From NCBI GenBank assembly GCA_934525625.1, contig CAKSZL010000009.1:33620-97619 (forward strand): a DNA stretch of 64,000 bases. The letters are read 5' to 3'. Source of the DNA: an uncultured Burkholderiaceae bacterium. Its GTDB lineage: Bacteria; Pseudomonadota; Gammaproteobacteria; Burkholderiales; Burkholderiaceae_B. A model generated the notes under the pieces. That model saw nothing but the letters and a program-made list of their open reading frames with translations, did no database searches and was not told the origin of the DNA. This document shows, piece after piece, positions 7,750-15,750 of the stretch (its first letter is position 1; each line of letters begins with the position of its first letter). The position numbers were made by a program, and so were the translations under genes.

Positions 7750-8940
7750 ATGAATTCAAGTATTTCCGGGCAAGAGTCGCCAATCATCGTTGCCGGCGGC
7801 GGCATCGGCGGCTGCGCCCTGGCGTTGATGCTGGCCCGGCAGGGGCGGCAGGTGCTGCTGCTGGAGCAGGCCGAAGAGTTCAAGGAAATCGGCGCCGGCA
7901 TACAGTTGGGGCCGAACGCGTTTCGCGTGTTCGACATTCTGGGCATCAGCGCAGCCATCGAGCAGACGGTCGTCTACCCCGAGCACCTGGTCATGATGGA
8001 TGGCATGACGGGCGAGACCGTGACCAGCATGAAGATGGGCCAGCCGTTCATCTCCCGCTTCGGCAAACCCTATGGCGTCATTTATCGCGCCGACTTGCAT
8101 GCCGCTCTGGTGCGGGCTTGCCGTGAACAAGCCAACATCGTCATGCATACGCGCTGCCGCGTGACCGGCTTTGAAGACCATGGCGACCGCGTCGTGCTGC
8201 GCACCGAGGACGGCGCCGAATTCACCGGCGCGGCGCTGGTGGGTTGCGACGGCCTGTGGTCCAAGGTGCGCGGCCAGCTGCTGGGCGACGGTGCGCCGCG
8301 CGTGTCGGGCCACATCGCGTATCGCGCGGTGCTGCCCATCGAGCAAGTGCCGGAGCACCTGCGCCGCAACGACATGGTGCTGTGGGCGGGCGCCAAGAAC
8401 CATCTGGTGCAGTATCCGCTGCGCGGGGGCCAGCTTTACAACCTCGTCGCCGTGTTTCACAGCGATAAATACGTCGAGGGCTGGGACGCCAAGGCCGACA
8501 GCGCGGAGCTGTTCAAGCGCTTCGCCGGCAACTGCGAGCAGGTTCGGCACTTGCTTGCACTGATAGAAACCTGGCGCATGTGGGTGCTATGCGACCGCGA
8601 ACCGGTACGGGAGTGGTCGAAAGGGCGTGTCACGCTGCTGGGCGATGCCGCCCACCCCATGCTGCAGTACATGGCGCAAGGGGCGGCCATGGCCATGGAA
8701 GACGCGGTCTGCCTGGCGCGCGAGCTTTCCGAAGGCGGCGGCGTGCAGGAAGCGCTGCTGCGTTACCAGGAGCACCGCTATCTGCGCACCGGCCGCGTGC
8801 AGCTGACCGCGCGCATGTACGGCGAGGCCTATCACGCCAGCGGCGTGGCGCGCGAGCTGCGCAACCAGATGCTGGCGCCGCGCACGGACGAGCAAGGCTA
8901 CGAAAGCCTGTCCTGGCTGTACGACTACGACGATTTCTGA
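7750..8940 (+). CDS. FAD-dependent aromatic monooxygenase, 3-hydroxybenzoate 6-hydroxylase-like
   Basis: 396 residues of group A flavoprotein hydroxylases. The dinucleotide fold is at the N-terminus (IIVAGGGIGGCALAL, residues 12-26), the DG motif in GCDGLWSKVRG, and the GDAAHP motif at about 298-303 followed by LQYMAQGAAMAMEDAVCLA. The QYPLRGG, DREP and C-terminal WLYDYD segments match 3-hydroxybenzoate 6-monooxygenase better than 6-hydroxynicotinate 3-monooxygenase. The reaction would give gentisate, which agrees with a gentisate dioxygenase two genes downstream. ATG 7750 was chosen over 7723 because AGGAGG sits eight bases before it. It is the first gene of the plus-strand operon. Salicylate 5- or other hydroxylase activity is possible. 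Confidence 0.8.
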   Translation: MNSSISGQESPIIVAGGGIGGCALALMLARQGRQVLLLEQAEEFKEIGAGIQLGPNAFRVFDILGISAAIEQTVVYPEHLVMMDGMTGETVTSMKMGQPFISRFGKPYGVIYRADLHAALVRACREQANIVMHTRCRVTGFEDHGDRVVLRTEDGAEFTGAALVGCDGLWSKVRGQLLGDGAPRVSGHIAYRAVLPIEQVPEHLRRNDMVLWAGAKNHLVQYPLRGGQLYNLVAVFHSDKYVEGWDAKADSAELFKRFAGNCEQVRHLLALIETWRMWVLCDREPVREWSKGRVTLLGDAAHPMLQYMAQGAAMAMEDAVCLARELSEGGGVQEALLRYQEHRYLRTGRVQLTARMYGEAYHASGVARELRNQMLAPRTDEQGYESLSWLYDYDDF

Positions 8941-8954
8941 TTACTGGAGTTCGC

Positions 8955-9809
8955 ATGAAAATCTGCCGTTTCAATTCGGGGCGCCTGGGCGTGGTGCAAG
9001 GCGAATCGGTGCTGGACGTGACCGAGGCCTTGTCGGCGATTCCCGCCGCGCATTACCCGTATCCGCTGGGCGACCAACTGATCGCCAACCTGCCTGCCGT
9101 GAAGGCCCGCATCGAGGCGCTGCTGCCGGATGCGCCGCGCCAGGCGCTGTCCGGCGTGGCGCTGCAACTGCCCCTGGCCAATCCGGGCAAGATCATCGCG
9201 GCGCCGGTCAATTACCAGAAGCACTTGAAGGAAGTGCTGGACGACCCGAATTTGCATCACGACAACCAGATCAACCACATCGAACGCGCCGGCTTGTTCC
9301 TGAAAGCGGCCAGCTCCCTGGCCGATCCCGCGCAGGGCATATGCTTGACCCTGCCGGAGCGCCGTACCGACCACGAGGTGGAGCTGGTCGCCGTCATCGG
9401 CAAGGAAGCGCGCGATGTCGGCACGGCGCAGGCGCTGGACTACGTGGCCGGCTACTGCGTGGGCTTGGACATCACCATACGCGGCCCGGAAGAGCGCAGC
9501 CTGCGCAAGTCGCCGGACAGCTACACCATGCTGGGCCCGTGGCTGACGACGGCCGATGAGCTGCCCGACCCGAGCGACCTGGATCTTGCCCTGACCGTGG
9601 ACGGAGAGCCCAGGCAGTCTTCCAACACCTCGCAGTTGATTCTGGGCGTGGCCGAACTGATCGCCTTCGCGTCGCGTTTCTATACCTTGCAGCCCGGCGA
9701 CGTGATCTTCACCGGCACGCCCGAGGGCGTCGGGCCGATAAAGGCCGGGCAGCGCATCCACACATGGATAGAGAACTTGGGCGAGCTCAAGGTGGACGTC
9801 CATGGATAG
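8955..9809 (+). CDS. fumarylacetoacetate hydrolase family protein, likely fumarylpyruvate or maleylpyruvate hydrolase
   Basis: 284 residues of the FAH superfamily. KIIAAPVNYQKHLKE opens the catalytic domain, and metal-binding acidic residues are in the DHEVELVAVIGKEAR and GLDITIRGPEERS segments. The C-terminal PGDVIFTGTPEGVGPI signature is intact. FAH proteins in gentisate operons hydrolyse fumarylpyruvate (after isomerisation) or maleylpyruvate directly to pyruvate plus fumarate or malate. GGAG precedes the ATG, and the gene starts 14 bases after the monooxygenase. Its last 8 bases overlap the gentisate dioxygenase start. No glutathione-dependent maleylpyruvate isomerase is visible, so direct maleylpyruvate hydrolysis or an isomerase elsewhere must be assumed. 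Confidence 0.83.
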   Translation: MKICRFNSGRLGVVQGESVLDVTEALSAIPAAHYPYPLGDQLIANLPAVKARIEALLPDAPRQALSGVALQLPLANPGKIIAAPVNYQKHLKEVLDDPNLHHDNQINHIERAGLFLKAASSLADPAQGICLTLPERRTDHEVELVAVIGKEARDVGTAQALDYVAGYCVGLDITIRGPEERSLRKSPDSYTMLGPWLTTADELPDPSDLDLALTVDGEPRQSSNTSQLILGVAELIAFASRFYTLQPGDVIFTGTPEGVGPIKAGQRIHTWIENLGELKVDVHG

Positions 9810-10851
9810 CCGGCATACCCGCGAGCCGCCGGCCGGCCTGGCAGAGCGCCGGCAGCGGTTCTATGACGAGATAGATACCCATGCGATGGCGCCGCTGTGG
9901 GAAGTGCTGGCAAGGCTGGTGCCGCGCGAGCCCGTCACGCCGTGCCGGCCTTGCCATTGGTCTTGGCCGCTGGTGCGCGAACGCCTGCTGCAGGCGGGCG
10001 AGCTGATTACCGCCGAAGAAGCCGAGCGCCGCGTGCTGGTGCTGGAGAACCCCGGCATGCGCGGCCAGTCCTGTGTGACGCACTCCTTGTATGCCGGCGT
10101 GCAGATGATTCTGCCCGGCGAGGTGGCGCCCGACCACCGCCATACCGCCACGGCCATCCGGCTGATCATGGAAGGCAAGGGCGGGTTCACGACGGTTGAC
10201 GGCGAGCGCGCCGGCATGGAGCGCGGCGACTTCATCATCACGCCTTCGTGGGCCTGGCACGGCCACGGCAACGAAGGCGCGGAACCCATGTTCTGGCTGG
10301 ACGGCCTGGACGTGCCGCTGGTGCGCCTGCTGGACGCCAGCTTTTCCGACCCGCACCGCGACGCGCCCGCCGCCAGCCGCGGCCCCGAAGTCTCGCCGCT
10401 GCGATTCAGCGGCCATTTGCTGCCCATCGATTACGAGCCGGGCGGAAGCAATCCGGTTTTCCGCTACCCCTACGAACGCACGCGCGAGATTCTGCGGCAG
10501 CTGTCCACGGCGCAGCCCTTGGACGCCGCGCACGGCATCAAGCTGCGCTACGCCCATCCAGGCACGGGTGGCTGGGCCACGGCAACGATGGGGGCCGCCG
10601 TCCAGTGGATGCCGGCCGGCTTCGAATCGGCGGCATACCGCAGCACCGATGCCACCGTGTTTTGCGTCATTGAAGGCGAAGGCCACAGCATGGTGGGCGA
10701 TATCCGCTTCGACTGGCGCCCGAACGACGTGTTCGTCGTGCCTTCGTGGGTGCCGGTGTCGCATTGCGTCGCCAGAGAATCCGTGCTGTTCAGCATGTCC
10801 GACAGGCCCGCCCAGGAAGCATTGGGCCTGTGGAGGGAGTCCCGGAGCTGA
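9802..10851 (+). CDS. gentisate 1,2-dioxygenase
   Basis: 349 residues, a bicupin of the gentisate/1-hydroxy-2-naphthoate dioxygenase family. The N-terminal cupin has the iron ligands His112 and His114 in DHRHTATAIR and the AWHGHGNEG motif (His153/His155). The second cupin spans roughly 230-340 and ends with SHCVARESVLFSMSDRP. It cleaves gentisate to maleylpyruvate with Fe(II) and O2 in the cytosol. The start codon is embedded in the last codons of the FAH gene (ATGGATAG), which indicates translational coupling. Position after a 3-hydroxybenzoate 6-hydroxylase-like gene supports a 3-hydroxybenzoate or related gentisate route. The length is normal for the family. Confidence 0.9.
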   Translation: MDSRHTREPPAGLAERRQRFYDEIDTHAMAPLWEVLARLVPREPVTPCRPCHWSWPLVRERLLQAGELITAEEAERRVLVLENPGMRGQSCVTHSLYAGVQMILPGEVAPDHRHTATAIRLIMEGKGGFTTVDGERAGMERGDFIITPSWAWHGHGNEGAEPMFWLDGLDVPLVRLLDASFSDPHRDAPAASRGPEVSPLRFSGHLLPIDYEPGGSNPVFRYPYERTREILRQLSTAQPLDAAHGIKLRYAHPGTGGWATATMGAAVQWMPAGFESAAYRSTDATVFCVIEGEGHSMVGDIRFDWRPNDVFVVPSWVPVSHCVARESVLFSMSDRPAQEALGLWRESRS

Positions 10852-10888
10852 TTTTTTACTAGAACGATATCGATAAACAGGAGACGAA

Positions 10889-12064
10889 ATGAGACTGAAC
10901 AAACTATGGGCGGCCGCGCTGCTGCTGGCTTCGCCGCTGGCCTTGGCCCAAGCGCCGCAGGAATTCAAGGTGGGCGTGGTGGCGTCGATGAGCGGGGTGT
11001 ACGGCGTCGGCGGCAAGCAGTTGCAGAACGGCATCAATGCTTTTCTGAAGCTGAACGGCGACGAGGTGGCGGGCCGCAAGGTGAGGGTGATCTATCGCGA
11101 TACGGCAGGCCCCAACCCGGAGGTGGCCAAGCGCGTGGCCCAGGAACTGCTGACGCGTGACAAGGTGGACGTGTTGGCCGGCTTCGATTTTACGCCGACC
11201 GCGCTGGCGGTGGCGCCGTTGGTGACGCAAGCCAAAAAGCCGCTGATCGTGATGAACGCCGCTACCTCCATCATCACCGAGCGTTCGCCTTTCATCGTGC
11301 GAACCTCGTTCACCTCGGCGCAAACCTCGTATCCCATGGGCCAATGGGCGGCGCGTAACGGCCTCAAGAACGTCTACGTCACCGTGGCGGATTTCGCCCC
11401 GGGGCATGAAGCCGCCACCTGGTTCAAGAAAGCCTTCACGGAAGCGGGCGGCAACATCGTCGGCGAAGTCGCGCTGCCCATCGTGAACTCGGATTACGGG
11501 CCTTTCCTGCAGCGTGTGCGCGACACGAAGCCCGATGCCGTATTCGCCTTCCTGCCGGTGGGCGAGCCGGTCATTCTTTACTACAAGGCATGGGCCGAGA
11601 AGGGCCTGGACAAGGCGGGCATCAAGCTGATCGCTCCCGAAGGCTGGGTGGACCCGGACGTACTACGCATCGCGGGTGAAGCTTCGGCGGGAGCGATATC
11701 GACGGGATTCTATACGCCGTCCAATACCACGCGGCAGAATCAGGACTTCCTGAAAGCCTATGCCGAGGTAGCGGGCGAGAAGATGGACGCTAATTATCTG
11801 GCGGTGGGCGCGTATGACGGCATGGCTTTGATTTTTGATGCCTTGAAGAAAACCAGCGGCGACGCCGATGGCGAAAAACTGTTCCAGGCCATGAAAGGCG
11901 CTTCGCTGCCCAGCCCGCGCGGCGTCATGGCCATAGACCCTGAAACCCGCGACGTCATCAACACCGTCTACGTGCGCAAGGTCGATATGGTGGACGGCGT
12001 GCCGGTCGCCATGGATTTCGACCAGATCGAAGCGGTCAAAGACATGGGCAAGGGAGCGCACTGA
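10889..12064 (+). CDS. ABC-type solute-binding protein (LivK/aromatic acid type)
   Basis: 391 residues. There is a Sec signal peptide (LLLASPLALAQA), then a type 1 periplasmic-binding fold with FKVGVVASMSGVYGVGG and the VLAGFDFTPTALAVAPL first-domain core. A good AGGAGA precedes the ATG. It is the fourth gene of the gentisate operon, 37 bases after the dioxygenase. As with the other two binding proteins in this window, no membrane or ATPase subunits are adjacent. It probably delivers the aromatic substrate or a related acid to a shared translocator; the ligand cannot be read from sequence. Confidence 0.87.
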   Translation: MRLNKLWAAALLLASPLALAQAPQEFKVGVVASMSGVYGVGGKQLQNGINAFLKLNGDEVAGRKVRVIYRDTAGPNPEVAKRVAQELLTRDKVDVLAGFDFTPTALAVAPLVTQAKKPLIVMNAATSIITERSPFIVRTSFTSAQTSYPMGQWAARNGLKNVYVTVADFAPGHEAATWFKKAFTEAGGNIVGEVALPIVNSDYGPFLQRVRDTKPDAVFAFLPVGEPVILYYKAWAEKGLDKAGIKLIAPEGWVDPDVLRIAGEASAGAISTGFYTPSNTTRQNQDFLKAYAEVAGEKMDANYLAVGAYDGMALIFDALKKTSGDADGEKLFQAMKGASLPSPRGVMAIDPETRDVINTVYVRKVDMVDGVPVAMDFDQIEAVKDMGKGAH

Positions 12065-12201
12065 TAGCGTCGGGCTAGGCGCCGTGTTTGTGCGGGCCTG
12101 TGTATCGCCGGTGGCCTTGCTGGACGAAAACCGAGGGGGCAGGACGCCGCAGCCCTGGTTTGGATAGAATGGCGGCTTGTTTGCGCCCCTGGAAGTCTCC
12201 G

Positions 12202-13146
12202 ATGCTGCATGTCCTGACCCTCACTGCCCCCATCTACCTGCTGATCGCCGTCGGCTACTTTGCCGTGCGCTTCGGCGTGCTGCAGAAGACCGATACGCGG
12301 GTATTCGGGCGGTTCGTCTTCCTGTTCGGCATGCCGGCCCTGCTGTTTCACGCCCTGACCCAGCGCCACGCCGAGGCCGATATCGAATGGGTATACATGG
12401 CGGTCTACGGGCTGGGCAGCGCCCTGACCATGATAGGGATCATCGTTTATGCGCTGAAGGTGCGCGGGGCCAGCATCCAGTTGGCGTCGGTGCAGGGCAT
12501 GGCGTCGGCGGCGTCGAACACGGCGTTCATCGGCTTTCCCATTCTGCAGCAATTGCTGGGCCCGACGGCGGGCATGGCGCTGGCCATGTGCTTCATCATC
12601 GAGAACCTGTTCATCATGCCTTGCGCCTTGGCGTATGCCGACAGCGCGGGCGGGTCGGGCAAGCTGCAGGCGCTGTGGCGCTCGCTGAAATCCATGGTGC
12701 GCAATCCCTTGCTGTGGGGCCTGGTGATGGGCCTGGTGTTCCGCGTTATGGATTGGCACTTGCCGGCCGTGCCGGCGAAAGCCATAGAGATGGTGTCGGT
12801 GGTGGCCAGCCCGCTGGCCTTGTTCGTCGTGGGCGGCAGCCTGGTCGGGCTCCGGCTGGGAGACCGGATACGCGACGTCGTTACCGTGGCGGGCGCCAAG
12901 CTGCTGCTGCACCCCTTGCTGGTGGGCGCGCTGATGCTGATTCTGCCGGCCATGGACCCCAAGCTCAGCGTTGCGGCCCTGGTGAATGCCTCCATGCCCA
13001 TGGCCGTCATCGTGACGGTGCTGGCGCAACGCTACGAACACGAGGAGTTCTCGGCGGCGGCTTTGCTGGTGGCGACTTTATGTTCGTTCGTAACCATCAA
13101 CCTGTTGCTGATGGCGGTGTCGCCCATGCTGCCCGCTGGCCAGTAG
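12202..13146 (+). CDS. AEC-family (auxin efflux carrier-type) transporter
   Basis: 314 residues with about ten hydrophobic segments and the AEC/BASS-like inverted-repeat pattern. The first half ends with ASAASNTAFIGFPILQQLLG and the second contains NPLLWGLVMGLVFR, SPLALFVVGGSL and VNASMPMAVIVTVLAQRYE, all conserved in malonate/malate-type AEC permeases. It is an inner-membrane protein with a GGAAG before ATG 12202. It lies 137 bases downstream of the binding protein and may belong to the same transcript, perhaps moving dicarboxylates produced from ring cleavage. That role is inference; the family transports diverse organic acids. Confidence 0.85.
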   Translation: MLHVLTLTAPIYLLIAVGYFAVRFGVLQKTDTRVFGRFVFLFGMPALLFHALTQRHAEADIEWVYMAVYGLGSALTMIGIIVYALKVRGASIQLASVQGMASAASNTAFIGFPILQQLLGPTAGMALAMCFIIENLFIMPCALAYADSAGGSGKLQALWRSLKSMVRNPLLWGLVMGLVFRVMDWHLPAVPAKAIEMVSVVASPLALFVVGGSLVGLRLGDRIRDVVTVAGAKLLLHPLLVGALMLILPAMDPKLSVAALVNASMPMAVIVTVLAQRYEHEEFSAAALLVATLCSFVTINLLLMAVSPMLPAGQ

Positions 13147-13169
13147 CCGGCGGGCGGCCATGCGGGCGT

Positions 13170-13388
13170 TCAGGCGCGCGAATGCGAGTCGCGCTGCGTC
13201 AGTTGTGTGAGCAGGTAGATGGCGGCGCCGATGGCGAGCAAATGCCATGAGGCGGTGACCAGCGCGGCGATGCCCAGCACGATGCCCGCCAGGGAGCCTA
13301 TGAGCAGGGCTTTATTGCGCGGGCCCGTCAGGGCGCCGATGGAGATGCCGATGAGAATGGCGGCCAGCGTAAGCGTCACGTAGTACAT
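13170..13388 (-). CDS. small hypothetical membrane protein
   Basis: 72 residues with three closely spaced hydrophobic segments (YVTLTLAAILIGISIGA, ALLIGSLAGIVLGIAALV, LLAIGAAIYLLTQL) and a short hydrophilic tail. No family is recognised. It is convergent with the AEC gene and stands alone between it and selU. The Gly/Ala-rich helices and the GC-rich codon pattern support a real gene. The function is unknown. Confidence 0.6.
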   Translation of the reverse strand: MYYVTLTLAAILIGISIGALTGPRNKALLIGSLAGIVLGIAALVTASWHLLAIGAAIYLLTQLTQRDSHSRA

Positions 13389-13493
13389 GTTTTCCCCCTT
13401 TGTTTTTCAGATTCATGGCGGCTTTGCGGGCCGGCCAGCGGCCCGTAGAGGCGGATTGATTCTAGCAGTTATTCCCTGGGCGGGCGCCAGGCT

Positions 13494-14591
13494 TCAGGGG
13501 CGGCGCGTGCGCAGGTAGTCGGCGACGGCTTGCTGGTCGCCGGAAAACTCGATGCGCGGCATTTTCACCTGGCGCTGATAAACGTACATGGGGTCGTAGT
13601 ATTCGTTGAGCAGGCCGGCTATCCAGTCGCGGTGCAATGCCAAGTCGCCGGTGCGCGCCTGCGCCTGCAAGGCGGCGTCCATGATGGCCGACAGGCGCTG
13701 ATGGCGCTCGTTCCCCAGGCGTTTGACGATGCGGTCCAGGCTCAGGCGCAACTGCGCGGCGAAGCGTTCGAAGCCTGCCTCCTCGCCATGAAGCGCCACG
13801 AACTCGGCGCATAGATCGACGACGTAATCGCGCAAAATGCGCTGAACACGGTTCTCCAGCGTGTCTTCCAGCCAGACCAGCGGCCATTGCTGCATGCCTT
13901 GGTGCAGTGAAGACGGCAGATTGCAGCTGCCGATGATGCGGCTTTCGTCTTCCAGCACGAACCACTCGCGGCCGGCACGGCGTTTCTTCAGGAAGTCGAT
14001 GGCCAGGCGATGTTCGAAGTCTATCTGCGCCGGCTGGGCGTCGGCATGGCGGCCGAAGCTGGAGCCGCGATGATGGGCGTGGCCTTCGAGGTCTACGCTA
14101 TTGTCCAGTTGGCGCAGAACGTCGGTTTTGCCGGTGCCCGTCAGGCCGCCCAGCACCACGAAGCGGCACTCGGCGACGGCTGCTTCGGTGACGTTCATCA
14201 GAAAGCCGCGCATGGCCTTGTAGCCGCCGGTAATGCGCGGATAGCGCTGGCCGGTGGCCTCTAGCAGCCACTGCTGGGCGATGCCCGAGCGCAGGCCGCC
14301 GCGAAAGCAATACAGATAGCCCTCGGGATGGGCGTGGGCGAAATCGGCCCAGGCCTGTATGCGCTCGTCCTTGAGCACGCCGGACACCAGTTCATGGCCG
14401 AGCGCGATGGCGGCCTCCTGGCCATGCTGCTTGAAGCAAGTGCCGACTTTCTGCCGCTCCTGATCGTTCATCAACGGCAGGTTGACGGCGCCCGGAAACG
14501 CGCCTTTGCTGAATTCCACCGGGGCGCGCATGTCCATCAAAGGAACGCCGCCCAGAAAAATCGCCTGGTAGTCGCCGGTGTCCGGACGCAT
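13494..14591 (-). CDS. selU: tRNA 2-selenouridine synthase
   Basis: 365 residues (MnmH/SelU/YbbB). An N-terminal rhodanese domain carries [22 protein letters not shown] and the catalytic Cys95 in [12 protein letters not shown]-loop domain follows, with GLTGTGKT at about 149-156. It converts 2-thiouridine at the wobble position of Lys, Glu and Gln tRNAs to 2-selenouridine via geranylthiouridine, using selenophosphate. Two adjacent ATGs occur at 14594 and 14591; both touch the selD stop, so the genes are coupled. selD directly upstream supplies selenophosphate. The length is normal for the family. Confidence 0.95.
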   Translation of the reverse strand: MRPDTGDYQAIFLGGVPLMDMRAPVEFSKGAFPGAVNLPLMNDQERQKVGTCFKQHGQEAAIALGHELVSGVLKDERIQAWADFAHAHPEGYLYCFRGGLRSGIAQQWLLEATGQRYPRITGGYKAMRGFLMNVTEAAVAECRFVVLGGLTGTGKTDVLRQLDNSVDLEGHAHHRGSSFGRHADAQPAQIDFEHRLAIDFLKKRRAGREWFVLEDESRIIGSCNLPSSLHQGMQQWPLVWLEDTLENRVQRILRDYVVDLCAEFVALHGEEAGFERFAAQLRLSLDRIVKRLGNERHQRLSAIMDAALQAQARTGDLALHRDWIAGLLNEYYDPMYVYQRQVKMPRIEFSGDQQAVADYLRTRRP

Positions 14592-15625
14592 CATTCGACG
14601 AAGACCGCGTACTGCTGCCGCGCGATGAGTTCGCCTATGGCTTGCAGCGTCAGCCCTTGGCTGGACGCGGCTTGCAGGAACTCGGCTTCGCCCTCGGGCG
14701 CGACGGCCACCAGCAGCCCGCCGCTGGTCTGCGGGTCGCACAGCAGATTGCGCTGGGTGTCGGGCAAGGGCGCGATGCGCGCGCCGTAGCTGTCGAAGTT
14801 GCGGCCCGTGCCGCCGGGTATGCAGCCTTCGGCCAGGTAGTGGTCCACGCCCGGCAGGCGCGGCACGCGATCGAAACGGATGCGCGCGCTGACGCCGCTG
14901 CCGTCGGCCATCTCGACCAGGTGCCCCAGCAGCCCGAAGCCGGTGACGTCGGTCATGGCCTGGACGCCGGCCAGCTTGCCGAACGCGCTGCCCGCCGTAT
15001 TCAGCTTGCACATCCAGTCGCGCGCCGAGCCGACGTCTTCTTCGCGCAGCTTGGATTGCTTTTCCGCGGTGGTCAGCACGCCTATGCCCAGCGGCTTGGT
15101 CAGGTACAGCTTGCAGCCCGCCGTGGCCGTGTCGTTGCGCTTGAGGTCGGCCTTGGACACCAGGCCGGTGACGGCCAGCCCGAAAATGGGTTCGGGGGCG
15201 TCGATGGAGTGGCCGCCCGCCAGCGGGATGCCCGCTTCGTCGCAGGTGGCGCGCCCGCCGCGTATGACTTCGCGCGCCACTTCGGGCGCCAGCACGTTGA
15301 CGGGCCAGCCCAGAATGGCGATGGCCATCAGCGGCGCGCCGCCCATGGCGTAGATGTCGCTGATGGCGTTGGTGGCCGCGATACGGCCGAAATCGTAGGG
15401 GTCGTCGACGATGGGCATGAAGAAGTCCGTCGTTGACACCACGCCGCGCTCTTCGTCGATGGCGTAGACGGCGGCGTCGTCGCGCGAGGCGTTGCCCACC
15501 CACAGCTTGGGGTCCAGGTTCTGCGCGCCGCTGCCGGCCAGAATGGTGTCCAGTACCTTGGGGGAGATTTTGCAGCCGCAACCGGCGCCGTGGCTGTATT
15601 GGGTAAGACGGATGGTGCTGCTCAT
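14591..15625 (-). CDS. selD: selenide, water dikinase (selenophosphate synthetase)
   Basis: 344 residues. The N-terminal catalytic loop GAGCGCK (Cys16, Cys18, Lys19) is intact, with cysteine rather than selenocysteine. It is followed by [20 protein letters not shown] and [13 protein letters not shown], which bind ATP and metal, and by the [12 protein letters not shown] [12 protein letters not shown]. It makes selenophosphate from selenide and ATP. The stop overlaps the selU start. The pairing implies use for tRNA selenouridine; no selA or selB is in the window, so selenoprotein synthesis cannot be inferred here. Confidence 0.96.
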   Translation of the reverse strand: MSSTIRLTQYSHGAGCGCKISPKVLDTILAGSGAQNLDPKLWVGNASRDDAAVYAIDEERGVVSTTDFFMPIVDDPYDFGRIAATNAISDIYAMGGAPLMAIAILGWPVNVLAPEVAREVIRGGRATCDEAGIPLAGGHSIDAPEPIFGLAVTGLVSKADLKRNDTATAGCKLYLTKPLGIGVLTTAEKQSKLREEDVGSARDWMCKLNTAGSAFGKLAGVQAMTDVTGFGLLGHLVEMADGSGVSARIRFDRVPRLPGVDHYLAEGCIPGGTGRNFDSYGARIAPLPDTQRNLLCDPQTSGGLLVAVAPEGEAEFLQAASSQGLTLQAIGELIARQQYAVFVE

Positions 15626-15750
15626 GGGGAATCCGTGGAAATGTGGTGATTCGATCAGGGAATCATTCTAAACCAGGGGACTGTATGCCTCGACCCTGGT
15701 GTCCTGTTTGGCCAGTTCGAATATCAATACGCGAACAATCAAGCGGGACA

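Noticed and set aside
7750..8940. NicC (6-hydroxynicotinate 3-monooxygenase), which would pair with the NicX-like gene
   Set aside because: The sequence is nearer to 3-hydroxybenzoate 6-hydroxylases and the gene is in an operon with gentisate dioxygenase.
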